From NCBI RefSeq assembly GCF_902832845.1, contig NZ_CADFDB010000004.1:124001-188000 (forward strand): 64,000 nucleotides of DNA, given 5' to 3'. Below the pieces are notes generated by a model. It was not told where the DNA came from. It saw nothing but the letters and a program-made list of their open reading frames with translations, and made no database searches. Shown here piece by piece: positions 37,040-45,313 of this stretch (the first letter of the stretch is position 1; each line of letters opens with the position of its first letter). Made by a program: the position numbers and the translations under genes. The stretch comes from Burkholderia metallica (GTDB lineage Bacteria > Pseudomonadota > Gammaproteobacteria > Burkholderiales > Burkholderiaceae).

Positions 37040-38221
37040 ATGACGGAAGTAGTGATCGTATCGGCCGCGCGGACCGCGGTCGGCAAATTCGGCGGTTCGC
37101 TTGCGAAGATTGCGGCGCCCGAGCTGGGCGCGACGGTGATTCGCGCGGTGCTGGAGCGTGCGGGCGTGAAGCCCGATCAGGTCAGCGAAGTGATCATGGG
37201 ACAGGTGCTGACGGCCGGCTCCGGGCAGAACCCGGCGCGGCAGTCGCTGATCAAGGCCGGCCTGCCGAACGCGGTGCCGGGCATGACGATCAACAAGGTG
37301 TGCGGCTCGGGCCTGAAGGCCGTGATGCTGGCGGCGAACGCGATCGTCGCGGGCGACGCGGACATCGTGATCGCGGGCGGGCAGGAGAACATGAGCGCGT
37401 CGCCGCACGTGCTGCCGGGCTCGCGGGACGGGTTCCGGATGGGCGACGCGAAGCTGGTCGACACGATGATCGTCGACGGGCTGTGGGACGTGTACAACCA
37501 GTACCACATGGGCATCACGGCGGAGAACGTCGCGAAGGAATACGGGATCACGCGCGAAGAGCAGGACGCGTTCGCGGCGCTGTCGCAGAACAAGGCGGAA
37601 GCCGCGCAGAAGGCCGGGCGCTTCAACGACGAGATCGTGCCGGTGTCGATTCCGCAACGCAAGGGCGAGCCGCTGCAGTTCGCGACCGACGAGTTCGTGC
37701 GTCACGGCGTGACGGCGGAATCGCTGGCGGGGCTGAAGCCGGCGTTCTCGAAGGACGGCTCGGTGACGGCGGCGAACGCGTCGGGGCTGAACGACGGCGC
37801 GGCGGCGGTGCTGGTGATGTCGGCGCAGAAGGCGGCGGCGCTGGGCCTGACGCCGCTCGCGCGAATCAAGGCGTACGCGAACGCGGGCGTCGATCCGAGC
37901 GTGATGGGCATGGGCCCGGTGCCGGCCTCGCGCCGGTGCCTGGAGCGCGCGGGCTGGACGCCGGGCGACCTGGACCTGATGGAAATCAACGAAGCGTTTG
38001 CGGCGCAGGCGCTGGCGGTGCACAAGCAGATGGGCTGGGACACGTCGAAGGTGAACGTGAACGGCGGGGCGATCGCGATCGGTCACCCGATCGGCGCGTC
38101 GGGCTGCCGGATCCTGGTGACGCTGCTGCACGAGATGGTCAAGCGCGATGCGAAGCGCGGGCTGGCGTCGCTGTGCATCGGCGGCGGGATGGGTGTCGCG
38201 CTCGCGGTCGAGCGCGCGTGA
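37040..38221 (+). CDS. phaA: Acetyl-CoA acetyltransferase (beta-ketothiolase)
   Basis: Condenses two acetyl-CoA to acetoacetyl-CoA, first step of PHB synthesis. The 393-residue thiolase has the acylated Cys in [24 protein letters not shown], the His of [14 protein letters not shown] and the second Cys of [11 protein letters not shown]. The ATG of [15 protein letters not shown] has AGGAA seven bases upstream. Codon third positions are almost entirely G/C, suggesting high expression. Paired with phaB and phasin but not with a PHB synthase in this window. Confidence 0.94.
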   Translation: MTEVVIVSAARTAVGKFGGSLAKIAAPELGATVIRAVLERAGVKPDQVSEVIMGQVLTAGSGQNPARQSLIKAGLPNAVPGMTINKVCGSGLKAVMLAANAIVAGDADIVIAGGQENMSASPHVLPGSRDGFRMGDAKLVDTMIVDGLWDVYNQYHMGITAENVAKEYGITREEQDAFAALSQNKAEAAQKAGRFNDEIVPVSIPQRKGEPLQFATDEFVRHGVTAESLAGLKPAFSKDGSVTAANASGLNDGAAAVLVMSAQKAAALGLTPLARIKAYANAGVDPSVMGMGPVPASRRCLERAGWTPGDLDLMEINEAFAAQALAVHKQMGWDTSKVNVNGGAIAIGHPIGASGCRILVTLLHEMVKRDAKRGLASLCIGGGMGVALAVERA

Positions 38222-38236
38222 GCAGGGTCTGACGTC

Positions 38237-38276
38237 CGCTGCACGTGCGGCGCCGGTGAGCGCCGCACGTGCAGCG
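38237..38276. repeat. Long perfect hairpin between phaA and phaB
   Basis: CGCTGCACGTGCGGCG (38237-38252) and CGCCGCACGTGCAGCG (38261-38276) make a 16-bp perfect stem with an 8-nt loop. No U-run follows directly (CGAAACGGTTTT), so it may be an RNA-processing or stabilising structure, or a rho-independent terminator with a poor tail. Confidence 0.7.
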
Positions 38277-38439
38277 AAACGGTTTTCGCGCACGACAAGC
38301 ATTCAACAACAAGCGCGAGGTGCCGGTGCGTGCCGCGTCCGCGACGCGGGCGGTTGCGCATCGAAGCGGTGGGGCGGCAGCATGTGCGATGCCGTCGCCC
38401 CGCTTTCATCGATTACTTTTTTTTTCGGTAATTAATAGG

Positions 38440-39183
38440 ATGACTAAGCGAATTGCAGTTGTGACAGGTGGAATGGGCGGCCTCGGCGAAGCGGTCAGCA
38501 TCAGGTTGAACGACGCGGGCCACCGGGTCGTCGTCACGTATTCGCCGAACAACACCGGCGCGGATCGCTGGCTGACCGAGATGCATGCGGCCGGCCGCGA
38601 GTTTCATGCGTATCCGGTGGACGTGGCCGATCACGATTCGTGCCAGCAATGCATCGAGAAGATCGCGCGAGATGTCGGCCCGGTCGACATTCTCGTGAAC
38701 AATGCGGGCATCACGCGTGACATGACGCTGCGCAAGCTCGACAAGGTCAACTGGGATGCGGTGATCCGCACGAACCTCGATTCCGTGTTCAACATGACGA
38801 AGCCGGTCTGCGAAAGCATGATCGAGCGCGGCTGGGGCCGCATCGTCAACATCTCGTCGGTGAACGGCTCGAAGGGATCGGTCGGCCAGACCAACTACGC
38901 GGCCGCGAAAGCCGGCATGCACGGCTTCACGAAATCGCTCGCGCTCGAGGTCGCGCGCAAGGGCGTGACGGTGAACACGGTGTCGCCGGGCTACCTCGCG
39001 ACGAAGATGGTCACGGCGATTCCGCAGGACATCCTCGACTCGAAGATCCTCCCGCAGATTCCGGTGGGCCGTCTCGGCAAGCCCGAGGAAGTCGCGGCGC
39101 TGGTCGCGTACCTGTGCTCCGAGGAGGCCGGCTTCGTGACTGGCTCCAACATCGCGATCAACGGCGGCCAGCACATGCACTGA
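38440..39183 (+). CDS. phaB: Acetoacetyl-CoA reductase
   Basis: NADPH-dependent short-chain dehydrogenase giving (R)-3-hydroxybutyryl-CoA. The 247-residue protein has the Rossmann motif VVTGGMGGLGEAVS, NNAGITRDMTL, the Ser of NISSVNGSKG, and Tyr-Lys in QTNYAAAKAGMHG; it ends ITGSN-type INGGQHMH. The region before the ATG is a T-run and TAATAGG, so the ribosome-binding site is weak. It lies 218 nt after phaA, with the long hairpin between. Confidence 0.94.
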   Translation: MTKRIAVVTGGMGGLGEAVSIRLNDAGHRVVVTYSPNNTGADRWLTEMHAAGREFHAYPVDVADHDSCQQCIEKIARDVGPVDILVNNAGITRDMTLRKLDKVNWDAVIRTNLDSVFNMTKPVCESMIERGWGRIVNISSVNGSKGSVGQTNYAAAKAGMHGFTKSLALEVARKGVTVNTVSPGYLATKMVTAIPQDILDSKILPQIPVGRLGKPEEVAALVAYLCSEEAGFVTGSNIAINGGQHMH

Positions 39184-39292
39184 CGCGCGGCGGCCCGGCC
39201 GGCGTGCGCGCGCATGCCGGGCCGCGTTCCGCAATATCCCGTGCCGGGGCGGCGGCAGGCGCGCCGCTTCGGCTTCGCATTCCGGAGAAGGC

Positions 39293-39499
39293 ATGGGCGA
39301 CACCTGGATGGGACTCGCGATCGGCGGCACGGCACTGGCCGTCGCGCTGACGATGGCGGTCGCGCTCCACTGGCTCGAGCGGCGCCGCGCGCGGCTGCTG
39401 CGGAATTTCGATCATCGCGATTGCTGGCTCGTCGCGTACGGCAGGTGTTTCACGCGCGGGCGGGGCGGGCCGGCACGCCGCATGCGCGGCGCGCGCTGA
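39293..39499 (+). CDS. Small single-pass membrane protein, hypothetical
   Basis: A 68-codon frame beginning MGDTWMGLAIGGTALAVALTMAVALHWLERRR: one hydrophobic helix (about residues 6-26) then a strongly basic tail. GGAGAAGG lies at good spacing before the ATG, the main reason to believe it. I do not recognise the family. It lies 109 nt after phaB. The next 285 nt to the M48 gene contain no other credible gene. Confidence 0.5.
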   Translation: MGDTWMGLAIGGTALAVALTMAVALHWLERRRARLLRNFDHRDCWLVAYGRCFTRGRGGPARRMRGAR

Positions 39500-39702
39500 C
39501 GGCGGCTTCGCGGCCGAGACGCGTCACGGTCGACGAGCGCTCTCGCATCGCGCGCATGGGTCGGGCAATGCGCGCGATGCGGCGCGACCGGCCCCCTGAG
39601 CGGGCCCGTTTCCCGATCCGATGCTCGCGGCCTGGGCGATTGCGCCGTTTTTCGTCGGCTATCTGGCCCCGGCACGTCGCTTCATCCCCGTAATGAAGGT
39701 GT

Positions 39703-39721
39703 CATCTGATGTAAACATCTG
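39703..39721 (+). promoter_or_regulatory. Candidate regulatory repeats upstream of M48 gene
   Basis: CATCTG occurs twice, 13 bp apart start to start (39703-39708 and 39716-39721), and GATGTAAACATC (39708-39719) is a 12-bp dyad. It lies 64 nt before the metalloprotease start. Function is a guess. Confidence 0.25.
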
Positions 39722-39784
39722 GTAATTTTCTGCCGGATTATGCAAAATCGCCGCTCCCAAATACAACTATCGAGGGATAACGGG

Positions 39785-40546
39785 ATGCAACTCAAGAAAG
39801 CGGTGGCAGCGTGTGGCGTGGCGTTTCTGTTGAGCGCATGCGGCGGGGTGCAGAGCCTTGACGCGAACAGCCTGACGTCGGCGGGGGCCAGCCTGTACAA
39901 AGCAGCGACGCTGTCGGATGCCGACATCGCCGCACTGTCGAACGAATCGTGCAAGTCGAGCGATGCCGAATCGAAGGTCGCGCCGGCGAACAGCGCGTAC
40001 GCGAAGCGTCTGACCAAGGTGATGAAGGGCTTCGGCGACATGACGCTGAACGGCCAGAAGATCAACTACAAGGTCTACATGACCAAGGACGTCAACGCGT
40101 GGGCGATGGGCAACGGCTGCGTGCGCGTCTACAGCGGCCTGATGGACATGATGAACGACGACGAGCTGCGCGGCGTGATCGGCCATGAAATGGGCCACGT
40201 TGCACTCGGTCACTCGAAGAAGGCGATGCAGACGGCCTACGCGGTCAGCGCGGCGCGCACCGCGGCCGGCGCGGCTTCGCCCGGCGTGGCGGCGCTGACG
40301 AGCTCGCAGCTCGGCGACATCACCGAGAAGTTCATCAACGCGCAGTTCTCGCAGACGCAGGAAAGCGCGGCCGACGACTACTCGTTCGACCTGATGAAAC
40401 AGAAGGGCATGCCGCAGAAGGGCCTCGTCACCGCGTTCCAGAAGCTGGCGAAGCTCGACGGCGGCCAAAGCTCGATGATGAGCTCGCACCCGTCGTCGAC
40501 GAGCCGCGCGCAGCACATCGAGGATCGCATCGCGAAGGGCAGCTGA
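39785..40546 (+). CDS. M48-family zinc metalloprotease, lipoprotein
   Basis: A 253-residue protein with signal MQLKKAVAACGVAFLLSACGG, lipobox LLSAC (lipidated Cys at about 19), and a peptidase M48 domain: zinc motif GVIGHEMGHVALGHSKK, with the third ligand Glu region SQTQESAADDYSFDLM. Resembles YcaL/LoiP-type outer-membrane quality-control proteases. The start was set at the Met giving a proper lipoprotein signal; AGGGAT precedes it. Tandem hairpins follow the stop. Confidence 0.9.
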   Translation: MQLKKAVAACGVAFLLSACGGVQSLDANSLTSAGASLYKAATLSDADIAALSNESCKSSDAESKVAPANSAYAKRLTKVMKGFGDMTLNGQKINYKVYMTKDVNAWAMGNGCVRVYSGLMDMMNDDELRGVIGHEMGHVALGHSKKAMQTAYAVSAARTAAGAASPGVAALTSSQLGDITEKFINAQFSQTQESAADDYSFDLMKQKGMPQKGLVTAFQKLAKLDGGQSSMMSSHPSSTSRAQHIEDRIAKGS

Positions 40547-40805
40547 TCGCACGACCGGTCGCCTGCCGAAGCGGGCGACCGGCCGGCGAAATGAAGACCC
40601 CACGCTCTTCGGGCGTGGGGTCTTGTTTCTTGTGCGTCTCGCCGAACGTGACGAGCGCGTCGCGCAGCTTCATCCGCAGCAGCGCCCCCGAGATCAGCGC
40701 GGTCACGAGGATCGCGCTGCCCACCCCCGAGACCAGGTCGGCGAGTGCGGCGGCGCCGCCCGACGCGACGAGGCCGCCGGCCGCCCGCGCGATTGACCGG
40801 TTCAT
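40428..40805 (-). CDS. Doubtful small antisense ORF with a hydrophobic N-terminus
   Basis: A 125-codon frame MNRSIARAAGGLVASGGAAALADLVSGVGSAILVTALISGALLRMKLRD... has GAGGG before its ATG and one or two possible membrane helices in the first 50 residues. Its second half, however, runs antisense through the M48 terminator and the 3' end of that gene and looks like non-coding translation. It could be a real short membrane protein whose end I misjudge, or chance. Confidence 0.25.
   Translation of the reverse strand: MNRSIARAAGGLVASGGAAALADLVSGVGSAILVTALISGALLRMKLRDALVTFGETHKKQDPTPEERGVFISPAGRPLRQATGRAISCPSRCDPRCAARGSSTTGASSSSSFGRRRASPASGTR
40555..40631 (+). terminator. Tandem hairpins / terminator after M48 gene
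   Basis: First CCGGTCGCC (40555) with GGCGACCGG (to 40582), then a perfect 12-bp stem AAGACCCCACGC / GCGTGGGGTCTT (40594-40624) followed by GTTTCTT. The second is the likely terminator. Confidence 0.75.
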
Positions 40806-40895
40806 CGGGCGCCCTCTAGAATCGGCCGGAACCGTGCGCGAGCCGCGCGTCGCGGCGCATGCGGGCATTGTGTTCCGCCAGACGAGGAAGCTTCC

Positions 40896-42521
40896 GTGTT
40901 CATGTCTTTGATCCGGCGCGCGCCGGCCGCGCTGTCGTGGCGCGCTGCGTACCGCCCGGCCCGCGCGCTCGCCGTCTGCGCGCTGTTGTCGACCGTCGCC
41001 GCGTGCGCGACGCATCCGCCCGCCACCTCGCTCGATCGCCCGGTTTCCCACGCGTTGCCCGCCGACACCGCGACGCCGCTGCACGACGCGCTGGCCGCGC
41101 CCGAGGCCGCACACCCCGGCCAGTCGGGCTTCCGGCTGCTGCCGGAAGGCGCCGAGGCGCTGCAGATGCGCATCGCGCTCGCACGGGCCGCGACGAAAAC
41201 GCTCGACATGCAGTATTACATCGCGACCGAGGACACGACGGGCAAGCTGCTGCTTGGCGCGGCGCTGTACGCGGCCGATCGCGGCGTGCGCGTGCGGATG
41301 CTGGTCGACGACCTGAACTTCCGCGACATCGATCGCATCATGGCCGCGCTGAACACCCACCCGAACATCGAGATCCGCGTGTTCAATCCGTTCGGCGCGT
41401 CGCAGCAGCGGATGGTTGAGCGGACGGCCAACTTCTTCACGCGGATCGACAGCTTCACGCGCCGGATGCACAACAAGGCGATGATCGCGGACAACCAGCT
41501 CGCGATCGTCGGCGGCCGCAATCTTGGCGACGAATACTTCAGCGCGAGCCCGACGCTGCAGTTCCGCGATCTCGACGTGCTCGCCGCGGGCCCCGTGACG
41601 AACGACATCTCGGCGAGCTTCGACACCTACTGGTCGAGCGCGAGCAGCTATCCGCTGCGTGTGCTGAATCACCAGTCGTTCGACCCGAAGGACCTCGACG
41701 CGACACGCGACGAGCTGCGCAGCCACTGGCGCGAGAACGCGGAGCCGTACAACGCGAAGCCGCTGAACGCGACGCCGCTCGCGCAGCAGATCGCGCGCGA
41801 CGAGCTCGCGCTCGTGTGGGCGCCCGCCGAGTTCAAGGTGGACGCGCCCGACAAGATCGCGCGCCCGACCGACGCGTACGTGAGCCCGCCGATGCAGCGC
41901 CTGGTCGAGCTGATGCGCGGCGCGCAGCGTGAATTCCTCGCGTTCTCGCCCTACTTCGTGCCGCACGATGCGGGCGTGAAGATCCTCGGCGACACGACCG
42001 CGCGCGGCGTGCGCGTCGCGATCCTGACCAATTCGCTCGCGGCGACCGACGCGATCGCCGTGCAGGCCGGCTATGGGCCGTACCGCGTGCCGCTGCTGCA
42101 GCACGGCGTCGAGCTGTACGAGTTCAAGGCGCAGCCGGGCCGGCCGCGCCCGCGCCTGTTCGGAACCCGCTCGCGCGCGAGCCTGCATGCGAAGGCGTAT
42201 GTGATCGACCGGAAGATCCTCGTGATCGGTTCGATGAACCTCGATCCGCGCTCCGCGCACCTGAACACCGAGCTGGCGCTCGTGATCCACAGCCCGACGC
42301 TGGCCGAGCAGGTCGCGACGATCTTCGCGCGCGTGACGCAGCCGGACGAAAGCTATCGCGTGAGCCTCGTCACGCCGGCGGGCGGCGGGTCACCCGAACT
42401 CGAATGGACGGGCACGGACAACGGCCAGACGGCCGTCTATCACGTCGATCCGCACGCGGGCCTGATGCGCAACCTGATGACCGGCGTCTTCATGCTGCTG
42501 CCGGTGGACGACCAGCTTTAA
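40896..42521 (+). CDS. Phospholipase D-family lipoprotein
   Basis: A 541-residue protein with two HKD motifs, HNKAMIADNQLAIVGGRN (about 190-207) and HAKAYVIDRKILVIGSMN (about 432-449), as in PLD/cardiolipin-synthase enzymes. The N-terminus (ALAVCALLSTVAACATHPP) is a lipoprotein signal with lipobox VAAC, so it acts in the periplasm or at the outer membrane. Similar to ClsC/YmdC-type proteins, but a synthase versus hydrolase role cannot be told. GTG at 40896 or ATG at 40902 may be the start. Confidence 0.88.
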   Translation: MFMSLIRRAPAALSWRAAYRPARALAVCALLSTVAACATHPPATSLDRPVSHALPADTATPLHDALAAPEAAHPGQSGFRLLPEGAEALQMRIALARAATKTLDMQYYIATEDTTGKLLLGAALYAADRGVRVRMLVDDLNFRDIDRIMAALNTHPNIEIRVFNPFGASQQRMVERTANFFTRIDSFTRRMHNKAMIADNQLAIVGGRNLGDEYFSASPTLQFRDLDVLAAGPVTNDISASFDTYWSSASSYPLRVLNHQSFDPKDLDATRDELRSHWRENAEPYNAKPLNATPLAQQIARDELALVWAPAEFKVDAPDKIARPTDAYVSPPMQRLVELMRGAQREFLAFSPYFVPHDAGVKILGDTTARGVRVAILTNSLAATDAIAVQAGYGPYRVPLLQHGVELYEFKAQPGRPRPRLFGTRSRASLHAKAYVIDRKILVIGSMNLDPRSAHLNTELALVIHSPTLAEQVATIFARVTQPDESYRVSLVTPAGGGSPELEWTGTDNGQTAVYHVDPHAGLMRNLMTGVFMLLPVDDQL

Positions 42522-42575
42522 GGGGCCGGAAGCGCTCCGGCTAAACCCGCGTTACCGGGGTGCGGGGAAGATGAT

Positions 42576-42595
42576 ATGGTTGTGCGCGCAACCAT
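42576..42595. promoter_or_regulatory. 20-bp imperfect dyad upstream of class II aldolase
   Basis: ATGGTTG ... CAACCAT arms are separated by 6 nt, with 18 of 20 positions symmetrical. It overlaps a weak -10 (TATGGT, 42575-42580) paired with TTACCG (42552-42557, spacing 17) and lies 72 nt before the aldolase start. Probably an operator; the regulator is not adjacent. Confidence 0.5.
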
Positions 42596-42666
42596 TGTGA
42601 CAGGTGTGGCGCCGCACGGCGGCTCGTGTCGCGGGCGCCGCGCACATCCGCAACCGGAGTTCACCC

Positions 42667-43440
42667 ATGCAACGTGTCCCGAACCAGCCGTTCACGCGTC
42701 CCGCCCGTTTCTCCGAACCCGAATGGCAGGCGCGCGTGCAGCTCGCGGCGGCCTACCGCATCTTCGACCATCTCGGCTGGACCGAGCTGATCTACAACCA
42801 TATCTCGCTGCGCGTGCCGGGCGAGGACGGGCATTTCCTGATCAACCCGTTCGGGCTTCATTACCGCGAGGTGTGTGCGTCGAACCTCGTGAAGATCGAC
42901 ATCGACGGCAACGTGATCGGCCATTCCGACTGGCCGATCAATCCGGCCGGCTTCACGTTCCACAGCGCGATCCACGCGGCGCTGCCCGATGCGCACTGCG
43001 TGATGCACGTGCATACGACGCCGACGATGGCCGTTTGCTGTTCGCGCGACGGGCTGTCGTTCTCGAATTTCTATTCGGCGCAGCTGTACGGGAAGGTCGC
43101 GTATCACGACTTCGAGGGCATTACCGTGCATCTCGAAGAAGGGCGGCGCATTGTCGAGAGCGCCGGCGGGCGGCCCGTGCTGCTGTTGCGCAACCACGGG
43201 CCCGTGACGATCGGCGCGACGCTCGCGCAGACGTTCTCGCTGATGTGGCTGCTCAATCGTGCGTGCGAGGTGCAGGTCGCGACGCATGCGATCGGTGACG
43301 CGCTGCCGATCGCGCCGCCCGTGCTCGAAGGGTGCGTGCGCGATTCGCTGAATTTCGATCCGAAGCATGGGGCGGGGCAGGATACGTTCGACGCACTGCA
43401 GCGCATCGTCGATCGCATCGATCCCGGCTATCGCGCGTGA
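42667..43440 (+). CDS. Class II aldolase/adducin domain protein
   Basis: A 257-residue cytoplasmic protein of the L-fuculose-1-phosphate aldolase/adducin fold. It shows RVQLAAAYRIFDHLGWTELIYNHISLRVPG at the start, INPFGLHYREV, zinc-ligand HVHTTPT (about 119-125), and LLLRNHGPVTIG. Proteins of this length in proteobacteria are usually uncharacterised; sugar-phosphate aldol chemistry is possible but the substrate is unknown. GGAG lies 8 nt before the ATG. It stands alone. Confidence 0.87.
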   Translation: MQRVPNQPFTRPARFSEPEWQARVQLAAAYRIFDHLGWTELIYNHISLRVPGEDGHFLINPFGLHYREVCASNLVKIDIDGNVIGHSDWPINPAGFTFHSAIHAALPDAHCVMHVHTTPTMAVCCSRDGLSFSNFYSAQLYGKVAYHDFEGITVHLEEGRRIVESAGGRPVLLLRNHGPVTIGATLAQTFSLMWLLNRACEVQVATHAIGDALPIAPPVLEGCVRDSLNFDPKHGAGQDTFDALQRIVDRIDPGYRA

Positions 43441-43519
43441 CGGGAAGCGGGGCGGTTGCCGGCGGCGCGACCGTTTCGTCCTGCCCGATACGGCGCGGGC
43501 CGTAACTGGCGGCGCGCGC

Positions 43520-43589
43520 AAAAAAACGCGGCCGGGCGGCCGCGTGAATACTCGCAGACTCCTTCGGACGAAGGAAACAAGCAACTGTG
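43520..43589 (-). ncRNA. Candidate small regulatory RNA
   Basis: No gene lies upstream on the minus strand, yet a perfect intrinsic terminator ends here: CGCGGCCG-CC-CGGCCGCG (43527-43544) followed by seven U (43520-43526). Upstream on the same strand is TACACT (43596-43601), a plausible -10, predicting a ~70-nt RNA beginning near 43589. It would carry a second hairpin CCTTC-GTCC-GAAGG (43561-43574) and an unpaired U-rich stretch GTTGCTTGTTTCC. The -35 is weak. The transcript has no credible reading frame, so a trans-acting sRNA is the simplest reading. Confidence 0.6.
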
Positions 43590-43826
43590 AGACGGAGTGT
43601 AGCGAAAGGTCGCGCGCGGATTCAGTCATCCGGCTGCAAAGGTCCCTTCCAGGTCGACGCAGACTGATGCGGCGCGCACCGTTCGCCGCGCGACCCGGCC
43701 GCCGTGCGCGCGATGCGGCGATTCGCTGCATGGCCGTTCGGCGGACTGCCGGCGCGGCGGCGATCGACTACCATCATGTGTGGCGCCCCCGTTCGGGCGG
43801 CGTACAACGTCGTACAAGGAGAGCCC

Positions 43827-44261
43827 ATGCTCAAGCTGCGTATGCTCCAGGTCGCGTTACTCGCGGGCATGCTCGCCGCCGGCAGCGCCGCTGCCGAAAC
43901 GGTGCGCCTGTCCGCCAATCTCCAGCCGTCGAGCGAAGTGCCGCCGACGGCCACCAAGGGTTCGGGCGACGTCGAGGCCACCTACGACACGGCCACGCAC
44001 CTGCTGCGGTGGAAAATCACTTACGAACACCTCACGGGGCCGGCCACCGCCGCGCACTTCCACGGGCCGGCGCCGGTCGGCCAGAACGCGGGCGTGCAGG
44101 TGCCGATTCCGAAGGACGAGCTGGCGAGCCCGATCGAGGGCTCGAAGGAACTCACCGACGCGCAGGTCACCGACCTGATGGGCGGCAAGTGGTACTTCAA
44201 CGTCCATACGAAGGAGCACCCGGCCGGCGAGATCCGCGGCCAGGTGATGCCGGCGAACTGA
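43827..44261 (+). CDS. CHRD domain-containing secreted protein
   Basis: A 144-residue protein with signal peptide (MLKLRMLQVALLAGMLAAGSAAAE) and one CHRD (chordin) domain: LSANLQPSSEVPPTATKGSGDVEATYD, TAAHFHGPAPVGQNAGVQVPI, and GKWYFNVHTKEHPAGEIRGQV. Bacterial CHRD proteins are periplasmic or extracellular with unknown function. AGGAGAG precedes the ATG. Between the aldolase stop and this gene (386 nt) the only feature I see is the small-RNA candidate on the other strand. Confidence 0.9.
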   Translation: MLKLRMLQVALLAGMLAAGSAAAETVRLSANLQPSSEVPPTATKGSGDVEATYDTATHLLRWKITYEHLTGPATAAHFHGPAPVGQNAGVQVPIPKDELASPIEGSKELTDAQVTDLMGGKWYFNVHTKEHPAGEIRGQVMPAN

Positions 44262-44350
44262 GTGCCGGCGTTTGATATAGAGGCACCTGTCGAGCGGTGC
44301 GGGAACGATCGCACGTACCATCGTCACACTGCGATTACGGAGTGCGTCCG

Positions 44351-45313
44351 ATGAGTTGGCAAAGCAAGTTCGCCTGCTGGCTGCTGCGCTGGCAGTTCCG
44401 TCCCGAGACCACGCGCGAGGTGCTCGATCCGGCCCGCGCGCGGCGCTTTACCGACCTGCGGATGATCGTGCCGCGCCGTGCGCCGGCGGGCTACCGGCTG
44501 CGCGAGTGCTACGGCCCGGGCGACGCGCCGCTGCGCGGCGAATGGCTCGAACGCACCGATGCGGGCGCGGGTCGCGGGCCCGGCCGCACGCTGCTGTACT
44601 TCCACGGCGGCGGCTATTACTTCTGTTCGACGAAGACCCACCGTCCGCTCGTGTTCGGCCTGACGAAGCGCGCGGGCGTGCGCGCGTTCTCGCTCGACTA
44701 TCGGCTGGCGCCCGAAAACCGCTTTCCGGCCGCGCTCGACGACGCGCTGGCCGCGTACCGGCAACTGCTGGCGCTCGGCACGCCGCCCGAGTCGATCGTG
44801 CTCGGCGGCGATTCGGCGGGCGGCGGCCTCGCGCTCGCGACGCTCGTCGCTCTGCGCGACCGCGGCGAGCCGCTGCCGGCCGGCGCGATCCTGTTCTCGC
44901 CGTGGACCGACCTGGCCGCCACCGGCGCCACGCTGCGCACGAACGACGGCGCCGATCCGATGTTCGCGGGCGCGGCATTGCCGAAGGCCGCGAAGCTGTA
45001 CCTGGGCGACGAACCGGGGACGAATCCGTACGCATCGCCGCTTTACGCGGATTTCGCGGGCCTGCCGCCGCTGTATATCCAGGTCGGCAGCACCGAGGTG
45101 CTGCTCGACGATTCGCGCCGCGTCGCGGAGAAGGCGAAGGCGGCCGGCGTGGCGGTGGAGATCGAGGTGTGGCCGGACATGCCGCACGTGTGGCAGCTGT
45201 ACGCGCCGATGGTGCCGGAAGCACGCGACGCGCTCGACCGCGCGGCCACGTTCCTGCGCCGGGTTGCGGTCGAGCGCGCGGTTCAGCGCGCCGGCGAGGC
45301 GTCGATCGCCTGA
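44351..45313 (+). CDS. Alpha/beta hydrolase, HSL-type esterase
   Basis: A 320-residue cytoplasmic esterase of the hormone-sensitive-lipase family: oxyanion HGGGYYFCSTK, nucleophile elbow VLGGDSAGGGLAL, catalytic Asp and His in the C-terminal DDSRRVAEKAKAAG and WPDMPHVWQLY. No signal peptide. Its last 31 nt overlap the 3' end of the convergent ecsC-family gene, so transcripts are antisense to each other there. Substrate unknown. Confidence 0.9.
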   Translation: MSWQSKFACWLLRWQFRPETTREVLDPARARRFTDLRMIVPRRAPAGYRLRECYGPGDAPLRGEWLERTDAGAGRGPGRTLLYFHGGGYYFCSTKTHRPLVFGLTKRAGVRAFSLDYRLAPENRFPAALDDALAAYRQLLALGTPPESIVLGGDSAGGGLALATLVALRDRGEPLPAGAILFSPWTDLAATGATLRTNDGADPMFAGAALPKAAKLYLGDEPGTNPYASPLYADFAGLPPLYIQVGSTEVLLDDSRRVAEKAKAAGVAVEIEVWPDMPHVWQLYAPMVPEARDALDRAATFLRRVAVERAVQRAGEASIA

